A DNA stretch of 64,000 bases from Hepsetus odoe (lineage: Eukaryota > Chordata > Actinopteri > Characiformes > Hepsetidae). The notes below the pieces were generated by a model. That model saw only the letters and a list, made by a program, of their open reading frames with translations, was not told where the DNA came from and did not search any database. This document shows, piece after piece, positions 1-13,646 of the stretch. The DNA lies in assembly GCA_017165825.1 (NCBI GenBank), contig CM029367.1, forward strand, positions 1,379,530 to 1,443,529. Direction: 5' to 3'. Position numbers and translations under genes: made by a program. Within the stretch, counting starts at the first letter, position 1. Each line of letters starts with the position of its first letter.

Positions 1-92
1 AACGGTACCTCAGGGCCACCTACTGGTGAGGGAATCGAACCACAATCTTCCGATGCAGGAGAACTCCCTCACCACTAGACCACCGCTGCCCC
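1..92 (-). mobile_element. tRNA-derived SINE, partial at window edge
   Basis: Right part of the common SINE of this window, in reverse orientation: GGTACCTCAGGGCCACCTAC, then a damaged inverted B box (ATCGAACCACAATC) and the head ending CACCGCTGCCCC. The rest lies to the left of position 1. Confidence 0.8.
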
Positions 93-1591
93 ACATTTCA
101 CTCGTCTCCACTTTCGTGTATATTTCTGCCCTTAAAAAAAAAAAAAGTAATCTGTAGACAAATATTTAAAAGCAAGGCGGGGACACCCTGGACAGGGCAC
201 CAGTCCATCACAGGGCAGACACGGGATGTTGGTGCTGTCGTCCCACCGCTCTCACGTGTTGACGGTGGTGTGGACGGGGGGACGCCAGTGTCTCAGCGAG
301 TTTGCCGTCACAGTTCTGCACTATGAATTGCTGGTCTAAACACCGCGAGTCCCAAGGAAGACGTAATGTCTCTCTCTCCGTTTGAGATGGACTTCTGTCC
401 ACCACGTGCACGGCGGACAGCTAAAGCACTTCCTGAAAGGAAAGACCTCCCAGTCGATTTCCTGAACTCCAGCCAGCCCACCGTCTGAGTCCACTGTCTT
501 CCTGATGGAACCGACCATCATCAGGTTCCTCTCCTCCCCTGAACTTCAGATCAGCTCCATCAGACTGGATCTGCTGGAGCTGCTGCCGTGATGAACTAAA
601 GCTCCGCCCCCTCAAACAGAACCACCCCTATTGGCTAATTGAACTTCCTGTTACAGACTAATGGAGTCATACTTTATCACAACTCATCTCAACATCTGTT
701 TTTATTCATTCTATGTGTAAAAAGCACTTTCTCTTTCTTTTCCTCCATCCGGTGTGGACCGGAGGAGGACGGGTTCCCCTTTTGAGTCTTGGTTCTTCTC
801 GAGGTTTCTTCCTGCAGTTGTTGGAAGTTCTGCCGCTCACTCGGGGCTCGGACTGGATCCTGTAAAGCTGCTTTGTGAATTATGGAGGGTGGAAGGTAAC
901 CGGAGCCCCCACATGGACAGGGAAGAACACGTCCACTCCATTCAGCATCGAACACAGGAGACAGGACAGCGCTACACCGAGCTCGCCCCATTTGGAAGCT
1001 TCTGGACGCAAAGTTAGGTGCACGTTAGATCGTTTTGATTTACAGGCCACTGTATGGAGTAAAAATGTCCTAATAAACCCGTCGTCCACTGTTGTGCTTT
1101 GTAAGGTTCTAGAGAATCTGGGCTCTAAACGATGAGAAAAAAAAAGTTATTTCTTCAGAGAAGAATCACTTAGGGTCCCTGAAGAACCCTCCAATCAGGG
1201 TTCTTTAAAATAAATAAACAAATAAACAAGCAGGCAAGTAAATTCAAACAGTTGAACTTTCAACTTTAAAGCCATCAACAATCAATCAATCAATCAATAA
1301 ATCAATAACCTAAAAACAAACAAACATTTGGATTAAAAAAAAAAAACAAAAACAAAACCACATTTTGGATTAAAAAAAAAAAATTTATATATACATACAT
1401 TTACACACACAGAATTCTAAAACTATAAAACTAACATTTTTTTACATTTATTTGATTTGATTTTTTAGATTTTTAGAATACCCTTAATAAAAATTTCTCT
1501 CTCTCAGTGTCCCCGCCTGGTCCACAGTAAGACCTGTCCCCAGCCGTCCTGCCGGTCGCTGTGAGGACGCTGAGAGGCTCCGGGTGGTTAC
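93..1591. other. pdss2: PDSS2 intron, 3' side: repeats and AT-rich sequence
   Basis: Contains an L2-like LINE 3' fragment in reverse orientation (about 175-226, CCTGGACAGGGCACCAGTCC). A fish interspersed fragment with GGTTTCTTCCTGCAG and TGTAAAGCTGCTTTGTG lies at about 745-880. Simple AT-rich sequence with A-runs follows at 1,140-1,490. No exon seen. Confidence 0.6.
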
Positions 1592-1753
1592 CTTGTGTCC
1601 GAGGCCGAGGTGTTTCCCGTACTGGTAGGCCAGAGTCTGGGCCTCGGTATCGTGCCGCGCCAGCTCCATCGCTGCCTGGCAGCTCTTGGCCAGCAGTGCC
1701 CCGTGGGAGAGGAACGTCTGCTCCTCCCAGGACGACGTGGACAAGCTTCCCTC
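1592..1753 (-). CDS. pdss2: PDSS2 internal exon, EEQTFLSHGALLAKSCQAAMEL
   Basis: 162-nt (54-codon) phase 0/0 exon. The acceptor is TTTTAAAG, which is unusual in having few pyrimidines near the AG, and the donor is AAG|gtaacc. It encodes the helix region with FLSHGALLAKSCQAAMEL and ends YGKHLGLGHK. The next PDSS2 exons would lie to the left of the window. Confidence 0.9.
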
Positions 1754-4636
1754 CTTTAAAAGAAGGAAAATGGATGAGATTTCCTGCCTCGAAAGCACCG
1801 ATTACATAAAAGGTTTTTACGGTAATCCCCAGCAGGAGCGCTCGCTCGCTCGGTAGGGAGGACTTCAGTACCGGCCGATGAAGTGAAAGTGAAAGTGACT
1901 GGTTGCGGTTCACGCTGTTCGCAGGGACAGAAACGTCCTCTGTATTTAACACACCGTCCAGCAGGGGGCAGACTTACCCAGCACTTGGGGAGCAGTGAAT
2001 GGGACGGTACCTTGCTGGTCTGGGATTCGAACCCACGACCTTCTGATCCTTCCTAAACCCGGGACACCGCTGAACCGGAGCGACTCGCGCCTGAAAGTGA
2101 GGTTTCTTGTCGTTTATGTTTGGAGGGTTTAATATTCTATTTCATTTTATTATCAATGTATTGATGATACTCATGAACAATTATTTCCCATTTTAGAATT
2201 TATTATTTTCTCTTTTTTTACTGAAATTTCCCATTTTGGTTTGTAGCTCCTTTATTGACCTTTATGATTAAAATTTCCTATTTTAGTTTATTTTTTCCCA
2301 TATTCATGAATGTTACATAATGTAGTTAATTATTCATTCATTAATCGTGTTCATAGACAAATCTGTTTTTCTAAAGTTTTTTTTATTTATTGATCTGGTT
2401 TCTGGACGGATATTTTCTATTTTCGATTATAGAATAATTTCTTGCTCGTCTTTAAAGATTTCCTGTTTTAATTGATTATATTTGTTGTTTAAGGTTTTGC
2501 TTTTTGATCCTGTTTTTGGAATATTTCCTATTTTAGCTTATTACTCCCTTATTGATGGACAAATATTTCCTGTTTTACTTTTCCATTTAAGGACTACTCT
2601 GTCCTTCTTTGCACATAATTTACTGATCTCGTTTATGGACTAATATTCCAGTTTATTCTCCTTTGTTCTAGTGTATGCGCTCCGATGACCTTTTCTGAAA
2701 CTAAAATGAAGTTTCCTGCTTTGGTTTACTACGTTATTATGGACTAGATCAAGAACTTTCTGAGAAGATACAATAAAAATGAGAAAATGTAAGAAAGTCG
2801 ATCTGCCAGTGAACGACTGAAAGCCTTCCCGCTCCTCTGTTTCTTTAATTACATGAATAAAGCTGTTTAAGTGGGGACATCACTTGATCCCAAGCTGCTA
2901 ACGAGCTCCTTAACGAACGCCCGCCAACCGGTCAGTTCCCCATCGGACCGCGAGGTCAGCAGCTGAAACCTGAGGGCCGGTTCACGCGGCGGCAGCTCCC
3001 GCCGGCAGAAGGTGAAAATCCTCGCGCTGCACCTCAAAGTCAGCCGGAAAGAACACCCAACGTCCCCCTAAAGACAAGCGTCAAACTTTGGAAACGGAGA
3101 CGTTTTCTCCAAAATCAGCTGAAAGTGAGAGGACCCGGGGCCGAGGGACAACAAGTTCTAGACTTCCTCCAGGATTAATACCTGTTACCTTCATCTGAGA
3201 GGGACGGAGGGGGGATAAATGCACAAAGCAGCAAGCCTGGACCGGACCAGGGGACAAAGTGTAACCGGATCCGTCTTTGCGAAGGAAAAGCGATGCGTTC
3301 CTCTGCTCGGAATCCTCTCTGCTAAAAGGGGTGAAGAGAAACATGACCCCAAACCATCTCCCTCTCTCCCTCTCTCTCTCAGTCTCTCTCCCTCTCTCTC
3401 TCCGTCTCTCTCCCTCTCTCTCTCCGTCTCTCTCCCTCTCTCTCTCCGTCTCTCTTCCCACTTCCCCTCTCCGTCCATTAAAGGAGGGCGAGGTGGTAAA
3501 AACGCAGCATTGCGATACCTGAAGATTTCGTCACCACTTATTAAACGTTCAGGGTCCAGATATTTGACAGTGTCCTACAACTGGTCTAAAATTCCTTCAT
3601 GAACTAAACTGTCCTGATTGATGCTGGACTGCAGCTGGTGATGGTGGGATTGTGGGATTTGCCTGGAAAGCCCCCCAGAGAACCTTTTTTAATTCCTCTT
3701 CTAAGAAAGAACGGAATTTTGGGGATTTAACTCGTTCTGGATCATTCGTTTCTGGGAGTGTTTTTGGGGGTCTTGGTCTAATGGGATCTTTTATTTTAGT
3801 CTTTGGGGTCGGGACACTGGGGTGAATCCGAGAGGAGGGTCAGTGGGGTGGGACACTGCAGAGTCAGTGAGGTGGGTGAGTGGGATGGGTCAACAGGGTG
3901 GAACATTAGGATGGAACAGTTGGGTAGGACACTGGGGTTGGGACACCGGGGTAAGTTAGAAAGCTGAGACAGTGGGGTGGGTCAACGGGGAGGGACACTG
4001 GGGAGGGTAAGTGGAGTGGGACTGCAGGATGGGACACTGGGGTAAGTAAGAGAGGTGGGACATTGTGTTGAGTCAGTGAGGTGGGTGAGTGAGATGGGTC
4101 AACAGGGAGGGACACTGGGGTGAGTCAGTGAGGTGGGTGAGTGAGATGGGACAGTAGGGGTTGGGACACTGGGTTTGGACAAAATGACAAAGTTCTAAGA
4201 TTTAATACAAATAATCTGGCTTTGTTGTTTTTGTTCTCATAATCGTGTACTTTATTCCCGTCTTCTCCTTCTGTTGCATCACTTGGACATGTTGGACTTT
4301 TAAACTCAATACTGCTCAGGCTGTTCTTCTCCTCTACTCAACAGCCTCGCCCCCCCTTCAGACCCGTTTCATCCAGAACCGGAGGGAAGTGTGTTTGAGG
4401 GAACATCTGTTGATTAATTTCTTTGATTATTTTTATTATTATTTTGCAGTGAGAGATGCTGAGAGAAATCCACGGCGAGATGGACAGAAAATAAAAAAGG
4501 GAAACACCAAGTTCGCCTTGAGACTAAAGGTTTGGAAGAGTTTCAGGCTGATTGGCTGTTTGTACACCTGGGTTTGGACAGTTGTGGACAAAAGGAGGAG
4601 ACGACATCCATCCTCTGAAACTGGAAACTGCTAATT

Positions 4637-4690
<54 letters not shown>

Positions 4691-7600
4691 TAATGTGAGA
4701 AGAGTGTTTACAGATGTGTCAGTGTCACTGACCTCTATCTGACCAAGGTTACGTTTAAATGGAGGTTCAGGTGTTCCAGCGACACCAGCAACCTTCGTTC
4801 TGCTGTTCTGCTGTTCTCCACCCTGCAGTGTCCCAACATTCACACAGACCACCTTAAAACACCAAAACCTACATGCCATTAAGCAGATGCTCGTGTCCAG
4901 AGTGACTTCCGTGTCCTATTCACAGGGACAGTCTCTATGGCGTGGGATCTTGGGGCGGGACTGCAGTCACTACTCTACTATCAGCTTCAAACCTTTTAAT
5001 GATCAACTACAGACTCTACTATCAGCTTCAAACCTTTTAATGAACAACTACAGACTCTACTATCAGCTTCAAACCTTTTAATGAACAACTACAGACTCTA
5101 CTATCAGCTTCAAACCTATTAATGATCAACTACAGACTCTACTATCAGCTTCAAACCTCTTAATGATCAACTACAGACTCTACTATCAGCTTCAAACCTT
5201 TTAATGATCAACTACAGACTCTACTATCAGCTTAGAACCTTTAAACATGTATAATCTCGATGCAGATCCACTGCGTTTGGTGGAAAGAAAATGCTTTTAT
5301 TTTGTGCTTATGTTGTTTTTTAATTTTGAGGACAGTGAAAGTGACTACCCTTGTCGTTGTGAAAGCTCACAACACCAACGAAACTCATCCTCTCATCCTC
5401 CGAATTTAACCCACAAACACACTTGCAGCAGGGGGCAGCTATTTAAAGTGCTCGGAGAGAAGTGATGGGGACAGTACCTTGCTCAAGGGGACCTCAGGAC
5501 AACCTACTGGTATGGGATTCAAACCCAGGACCTTCCGATGCTGGGGCCTCATCCCTAAACACTAGACCACTGCTGCCCCCTCCTGTGCGCACTCCTGCAG
5601 GTGAGAAGGTGTATCTGCAGCATGTCCTCACCTCTGCAGAGCTGGAGTTCTCGTGGTAGGCGCCCTGCACCAGGTCTCCAATGGCGCTAGAGATCAGCTC
5701 CACCACCTGAAAACACAAAACAGTTTGATGTTAGAACAGAGCAGGTCCAGCTTCGTTCATCTGAGGGTTTCTTTCCATTCTTCCAACACAGCTGGTCTCA
5801 CAATGTCTCCAACCTGCATTACGTAGCTGGTCTCACTTCTTTCAGGTGCTCCTATTAAGGGGTCGCCGGTCCTCTGCATCTTCCTCCTTCAAACCGACCA
5901 CCTGCATGTCCTCTCTGACCACATCCAAAAACCTCCTCTTGGTTCTTCCTCTTCTCCTCTTTCCTTGCAGCTCCATCTTCAACATCTTTCTCCCAATATA
6001 ATCCTCGTCTCTCCTCTGGACATGTCCAAACTAATGTAACCTTTCTCCTATAACTTTGTCTCCAAAACGTCTAACCTGAGCTGTCCCTCTAATATACTCA
6101 TTTCTAACCCTGTCCATCCTCGTCACACCCAACGAACATCTCAGCATCTTCAACTCTGACACCTCCAGCTCCGCCTCCTGTCTTTTCATCAGTGCCACTG
6201 TCTCCAACACATACAACATAGCTGGTCTCACTACCGCCCTGTAAACCTTCCCTTTTACTCTTGCTGGTCCCCGTCTGTCACAAATCACTCCAGCCACTCT
6301 TCTCTAAACATTCCAACCTGCCTGCACTCTCTTCTTCACCTCTTTTCCACACTCACCGTTTCTCTGAACTGATGATCCAAAGGATTTAAACTCCTCCTCT
6401 TAAACTGTCTCCATCTCTCCAGGTTCTCCTCAATCTGCTTCCTACTCTCACTACAGATCATGATATCATCAGCAAACATCATCATCTACGGAGACTCCTG
6501 TCTAACCTCGTCCGTCAACCTGTCCATTATGATTGCAAATAAGAATGGGCTCAGCGCTGATCCTTGATGTAATCCGACCTCTACCTTAAATGCATCCGTC
6601 ACTCCTACTGCAGATCTCACCACTGTCAAACTGCCCTCATACATTTCCTGAACTACTCTCACATACTTCACTGTCACACCTTACGTCCTCATACAAAAAT
6701 AGCCGGTCTCACTACCATCCTGTACACCTTCTCTTTTGTTCTTGCTGGTCCCCGTCTGTCACAGATCACTCCTGTCACTCTTTTCCACCCATTCCAACCT
6801 GCCTGCACTCCCTTCTTCTCCTCTCTTCCACTGTTATTCTGAACTGTTGACCAAAAGTACTTAAACTCCTCCACCTTCCATCCTACTGACTTTCATTCCT
6901 CTCTAGAGCAGATGTCCACATCTCCAGTGTCTCATCAAGCTCCTCTTTGCTCTCAAACCCTGGAAAAATTAGGGATCAAATCTTTTCCAATGTTCCTCCA
7001 TGAGGAGAGATGGTGCAGATGTAGCAGCCAACCCACTCCTGTAGGGGGCACTGTTCAGATCACCTTGCTCGATTAGTCTCTGTGTCATTCTGTCTGCACT
7101 TCTCCTTCATCCTCTCTGTCTTTTTTTTCTCCTCCCCCTCTCCTTCTTTCTGAAAGGCTCGTCTGTTGAGGAGCACGTCTCCGAATGACGAGTAAAAAAA
7201 AAAAGGAATGGATCGAGTGCCGCTTCATTAAGTCCAGACATTCGTTTTTTTTTTCATATTTCATATTCGGTTACATGGCTCTGTTTCTTTCCAACTTTCT
7301 CTCACTTTTTTTTCCCTCTAACTTTCCTCCACTCCCTCACTCCCTCTCTGCCTGTGCCCTCTGAGTAACCGGATCCTTGAGGAAATATTGAGGCAACCCG
7401 ACTCCTTCAACCAAAGCCCAAAAAGGACAATGCCCCTACAGTGTAACCAGATGTGCCGCCTCAAAACGGTCGGTGTGTGGGGGGGGACTAATGTGTGTTT
7501 GTGTGTGTGTGTGTGTGTGTGCGTGGGTGTGTGTGTGAGGGGGGGGCTTTTTTTGGAAAGTATCAGATAAGCCCCCCTCCCTCGTCCTCGTCTCATTTCC

Positions 7601-7709
7601 AAATCCAGCCGGTGTCGCGTTTCGCCGACAGGTCTGTGAGGAGAGGAAAGAGGAGAAGACCTGGCTGGGATTGGCTTACCGTTTATGCTAGTGCCGAGCC
7701 AGGATCCCA

Positions 7710-7748
<39 letters not shown>

Positions 7749-8932
7749 CCGTACCGCGCCAGGACCCCACTCAAGGCCATGATGAAAAAGGCACTTAGCT
7801 GCTGCAGAGTTGGCTTCACCGACTCTGCGCCGTTAATGGCTCCGTGCGAGGCGCAAATCCTAACCGCTTCGTCCGTGTCCAACAAAGACCCTGTGTCCCC
7901 TTTCGGGCACTCCGTCCATTTACCGAAGCAGCCGTCCACGTCAGGGTGGGGAATCAGGGCTGCCGTTCATTCATTGCTTGTTTTCAGACCAACCTGCGCG
8001 GTTTCATCATAAAATGCCTTTTTTCTGATTCCAGGTTCGGCCGCCCTGCCGAGGCCCAGCGCCATCAGCGTCGTCCCATTTGGCGGAAATAACGACAAAA
8101 ATTGAAATATCTAAATTTGCTCACTTACTAAACATGGTGGTTATTAATATAATACCTTTAAGGCATGAAAGTGAAAGTGACTGTCACCGTGAACACAGCA
8201 CAAAGTGAACCACAATGAAATACATCCTCTACATTTAACCCGCACACAGCGTCCCACAGACATTCCCAGCACCCGGGGAGCAGTGATGGGGACGGTACCT
8301 TGATCAAGGGGACCTCGGGGCAACCTACTGGTCTGGGATTCCAACCCACAGCTTTCTGATCCCTCAGTCTAGTCCTTAAACACTTGAGAAACAGATGCCA
8401 CGAAACGCAAAAGCTTTCCACGGAAGAATATGATGTTAAAAATGACACCAAGATAGGTGACGGATACGCATGAGCGTTGCCATGGCAACTGGGGGGGGGG
8501 GGGTAACTTTTTTCAATCAAAATTGGTGTCCTTTTGTAGAAACTATTTTTATTTTTTTGATATTTTTGTTACATGTTACATTATATAATGTAGTTGGAGC
8601 ATTGTCTTATTTATAATATTGTTAATGTGTTATTACATAAGTATTATGCAATTCCATATTTCATAATATCATTCTTAATATTAGTTGAAAAACTTTTCGT
8701 GGTTACTTTTCCACTCCAGAAGAGTCAAACAGGGTAGAGATAAATGTGATTATTTATGTATTCCGTAATTAATAATGTGATTAAATGGTTGTGTAAAAGA
8801 AATCAAACGCGTGGCGCTGATGTCTGGACGTCCTGCGACAGTCGGGCGGCCGTCAGGACAGGGTAGGACACGTCTGCTCAGCACAGTCGACTGCAAAACA
8901 GGTTGAGTTACAAACAATCGTGATCGTTACAG

Positions 8933-8999
<67 letters not shown>

Positions 9000-11355
9000 G
9001 AGTGAGTCACAGGTGTAAACACTGCAGGGGCTTTCCGCTGCCCCATTAGTCTAGAGTGTATAAACCCTAAAATGTGTGTTTTATGGCTAAAAGAAGTATC
9101 TGGTCATACAAACAAGATATTCAGTAAACAGTCCTGGATTACGGGACGAAAACCATCAGCTGTGTGTTAATATGTTCCAAATCCACGAATCCGCAGGGAC
9201 CGTGGTTCTGCTCCAGGACCCCCCGGTCAGGTGAATTAGTGAATCATCAGAGGAAGGACTGAAAGACTGCATGGGGCACAAAACACTGTCAGATGGCAAA
9301 GCCTGCTCTTGAGGGATGTCTTTCCCACCTCTGCCACCAGGGGGAGCTTTATAATGCTCAAAAAACAAGACGAAAAGAGACACCTTTCCCTCGGTTACCG
9401 AGAGAGGAGGAGGCCGTCCCTCTTTGTCTCTTCACACACCCACCATCAGCCGTAACATTAAAAACGATCGGTGACGCTGATTTCCTCGTTAAAAAGGGAA
9501 CCTGTTGGAAGTGTTCCCACTGCACAGGTTCTGATGCTGTTCTGGTTCCCAGTCTGGAAGCATATCCACAGTTTCCCCACTGAAGGAAGAACCCAAATTC
9601 AGCTCCACACCGGCAACAGAACTCTGCTGGTTAGGAACCAGGAACCTGTGACATCACCAGAGTCAGCAAGTCAACTGTAGTCAAAGAAAACTGGAGGGAC
9701 AGGCCTGATGACTGGGTTCCAAAACAGCAGGCCTTGTGGGGTGTTCCCAGTATAGAGTGGTCAGTCTGATCTAAAGTTCTCCAAAGACGAACACCTGGTG
9801 ATCCTGTGGAGGGATCACTGGCACCCGAGTCTCATTGATGAACCCACAGAAGAGCTGCTGTGAAAGTGTTGCAGAAGTTCATCTTTACCTTCATGGTGAT
9901 GTTCCCTCAGGCAGTGTCATCTTTTTAAGGATCTCCAGGAAAACTGTACTAGAGGGTAGTCCACATGATCTCAAAACCTGGGCACCAACTCTCCTCCAAT
10001 CCTGCAACCCTGGTGATGCACCATCACTGTGAACTTACCACCAGATCAGGATGTTAACCTCCAACATGTCCAGACTCTGTTTCAGAAACTGCATGTACTG
10101 TCGCTATTGATAAATTTGCAATAAAGAGGTTTCCAGAAACTGGAGGCGCTGCAACAAGAGAAAAGAAAAACACTCAAATTATGAAGCTCGCTAACTTAAG
10201 CTACATCTGTGCCTCAACCTTCTTCAGATAAAGGTTCTGCGTAGTCGAAGGATGACATCAGACGGGGTCATTTCATCGTCGCAAAACGGAGGAAAAGTTT
10301 CCCTTTCCATCGACGAGGTGTGAAATTACATTTTTGTCTTTGGGACCTTCGAGTTCAGAAACGTTACGGTGCAATGAAACTACATATCTAAAATCGGCAC
10401 ATTGGAGAGCATATACAATGTGAGAATCGCACAATCTACAGGGTCAGGAACCGCATAAGTGAGTCGATCAGGGATGGCCAAGGGCAGTTCTGTTCCAACA
10501 ACAGGGAACCAGGAGAACCATTGTGCTAAAGTTCACCAGCGTGGCTTAAAAAACCTGATTTGCAGCCTCAACTGGGTCCAATCTTTAGTCCGCTGGTCCA
10601 GGACGACAGGAGACCGGAGACGGTCCTGACTGCACACACATGGACGTGAAAAAGTTACTTTCAGTGCTACTCAGCAGAGCCATGGTCAGCCCTGGTGAAG
10701 ATCACTGCAGACACGCTGCCTTGAGGGGAACCTGGACCTCGGTTTCCTCCGCAGAGCTCCGGGAGACTCGCAGAGAGGCTAAAGTTTCTCTACGTCGGAA
10801 ACCGGACGTCTGACCGGGGTGATGTCATCGCCGAAATAGGAGGAAAAGTCTCGCCGCTGCACGGTCGGTCGACGAGGTTCATTGTTGACTTTGGAACTTT
10901 CGAGTTCATAAATGGAGCAAAGTGAAACAGCAGGACTAATTATAATAAATTTAAATATGTTAAAAGGTAAATAGTGATTGGTCAGAAACCGCATAAGCGA
11001 GTCTGACAGAAAAGACTGAGGTCAGTCCTGTTCCAACAACAGGGAACCGGTTCTGTGGAAGAGTCGAACCAGCTTGTGCCTCCACCAGTTTGGGGCGGAA
11101 CCGCTGTAATCAAGGATGCCCTCGGTAGAGGAGGGGCTACACGACGATGAGGACACACCCACTAACATCATCACGGTTACCACTGCAAAAAGTTTATCAG
11201 ACTTTTCAGATTCTAAACCAGTTCGTTTTGGGTCAGAACTGAACACTGCTGTGAGGGTCTGATTGTATCAGTGAGGTACTGATGATGAACATGTGTGCAC
11301 GGAGTAATGTAAAAATTTGGCTCAATTAGCTTGTTCATAAAAACTGCTTAGTTAC

Positions 11356-11424
<69 letters not shown>

Positions 11425-11530
11425 CAGGGGGTTACCCTGGGTCGATTTTTATGAGACTACACTCAGGGCTTCCTGCTCTGTTCCTCCAAGGGGGACAGTG
11501 GTGACTCAAGGCTGACCCTTCTCATTAATA

Positions 11531-11571
<41 letters not shown>

Positions 11572-11721
11572 ACGCCTGTGCACGTACGTGTGTGTGTGTT
11601 GTATAGTTACGCCTAAAGCAAAGCAGAAGGAAAAGGGTTTATTTTCATCCACGGGGGAGAGGCACATTCTACAGCACCACTTGGTGACAGAACCTGTCAG
11701 CATGCTGCCTGCTGCTGATCT

Positions 11722-11758
<37 letters not shown>

Positions 11759-11957
11759 GGTAAAGAGAAAGGACAGGGTGAGTGAATCAGAGGTGGACAA
11801 TGTGCAGAGCTGTGAGCACACACTAACTGTGCACCTGATTGGCCCAAATTAATAGTACAGGTTAGTACACGTTAGCTTGATATTCTGTCTGTTTTGATTG
11901 TTTACAGCAGATTTAATAAACAATACAAACTCAAACGGTACCGGAGGTGTAGGATTA

Positions 11958-11992
<35 letters not shown>

Positions 11993-13607
11993 ACGCGTGT
12001 GTGTGCCTGTGTGTTTGTGGGATAATGACAGAGTTTAATGAGGGATAGCTCAGAGATTTGCTCCTGCAAGAAACCAACACATACACACACATCCTGTCAG
12101 CGAGTGTGAAGGCGCGCGTGTGTGTGTGTGTTTCACACATTTCCTTCAGTGCCCAGTGTGTAAACATGTTTTTATGTAAAGCAATGCCTGATTTACAAAT
12201 CGTTTACAAATCTTTCAGTAATCGCACCCCCGACCCCATCAAACATCCTCCAACTCCTCGTGAAGGCGGGTCAGACTGACCTGGGATCAGATTCCTTCAT
12301 ATTTAGGACTTTTTTAGCTCCACTTTTAAACTAAAGTCTCTTTATCTAGAACCCAACCTCCTCAAACCACCATCCCCAATGATCTCCAGATCTTCATCAG
12401 GGTGGATCACGCTTGTAGACTGATCTGGAATCAGATTCCTCCTGATGAAGACTGATGTTTATATATCTGGCAGTAAGTCCTACTGAGTCCACACACCTAC
12501 AAGTCCTCCTTAATGAAGATCTGGAGGAGGTCTGAGGGGGTGGGTCTGCAGGGTTTGGTGAATATCGACTTCTGGAGAAGGGACACTGGCTTCAAAGCTC
12601 CACTTTTTAACTTAAGAAACTAAATTTGGTGTAAAATGTGGAGGACTCTGATCCCAGATCAGTCTGAACAGCAGCCCTGGGGTTTAGTTTAGTTGATGTT
12701 TGTAGAGACAGGAAGTCCAACCTAAACCACATCCACAAGTCTCCACGTTAATGAAGAGCTGGAGCTTTTCCTCCCACATGAATGTCCACCGTGTGTTCCT
12801 GCTTTCAGTGATGCTACACAAGTTGCCTGAGAATCCGATTACCTAAAGTGAAAGTGAAAGTGACTGCCCGAGTCATTGTGAAACAGCACAGCGAAAATTC
12901 AGCCTCTGCGTTTCTCACACACACACACACACACACACACGTGCAGCAGGGGGCAGCTATTGAAAGCGTCCGGGGAGCAGTGACGGGGACAGTACCTTGC
13001 CCAAACGGTTTCATGATGACCTGTAGATTCCATCGTGCAAATTTCTCAAAACCGACTGAAAACGTACAGCACTGTGCAAAAGTCCGGGCCCCTCACTTCT
13101 TTCTTATTTAGCTCGGAATCACTTTGTTGGTGTGAAAATACTGTTTCAGTTCCAGCAAATCTTCATCAAACTGAGAGCATTGAATTAAAGAAACCTTTTA
13201 GAGCTCCAGGCTGCAAAGTGTCTAAAGATACAGGGTTCTAGATAAAGGGGTTCCTCCCACTCAGCGTTCAGTATCAGCAGTAAACGAATCACCTGATCAT
13301 CTGGAATCATCTGCACCTGGTTCTTCACTGCTTCATGTCTTAAGTGAGGCGCTTTGTTCTGCTTGAAGGTTCAGACGTAGATCACTGTGTGGATTAACCA
13401 ACACAGAACTATCAAACTGCTCAGGTACAGAGACTGGACTGAACATGAGAGACAACAACACTGTCCTTCAGGAAGATCTGGAGAACTGTCCCTCAACATC
13501 GGGAGACGTTCACTCCCTGTGTGCAGTGTGTGTTTCTCTTGGAGAGTGTGCTGTTCTGTGGGTTCAGCATTGATTTGTTGATTAAATGAGTCAGTAGCGG
13601 TATGGCT

Positions 13608-13646
<39 letters not shown>

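Noticed and set aside
4245..4634. 129-codon plus-strand ORF
   Set aside because: No family resemblance, poor context inside the PDSS2 intron, and bordered by a CA repeat.
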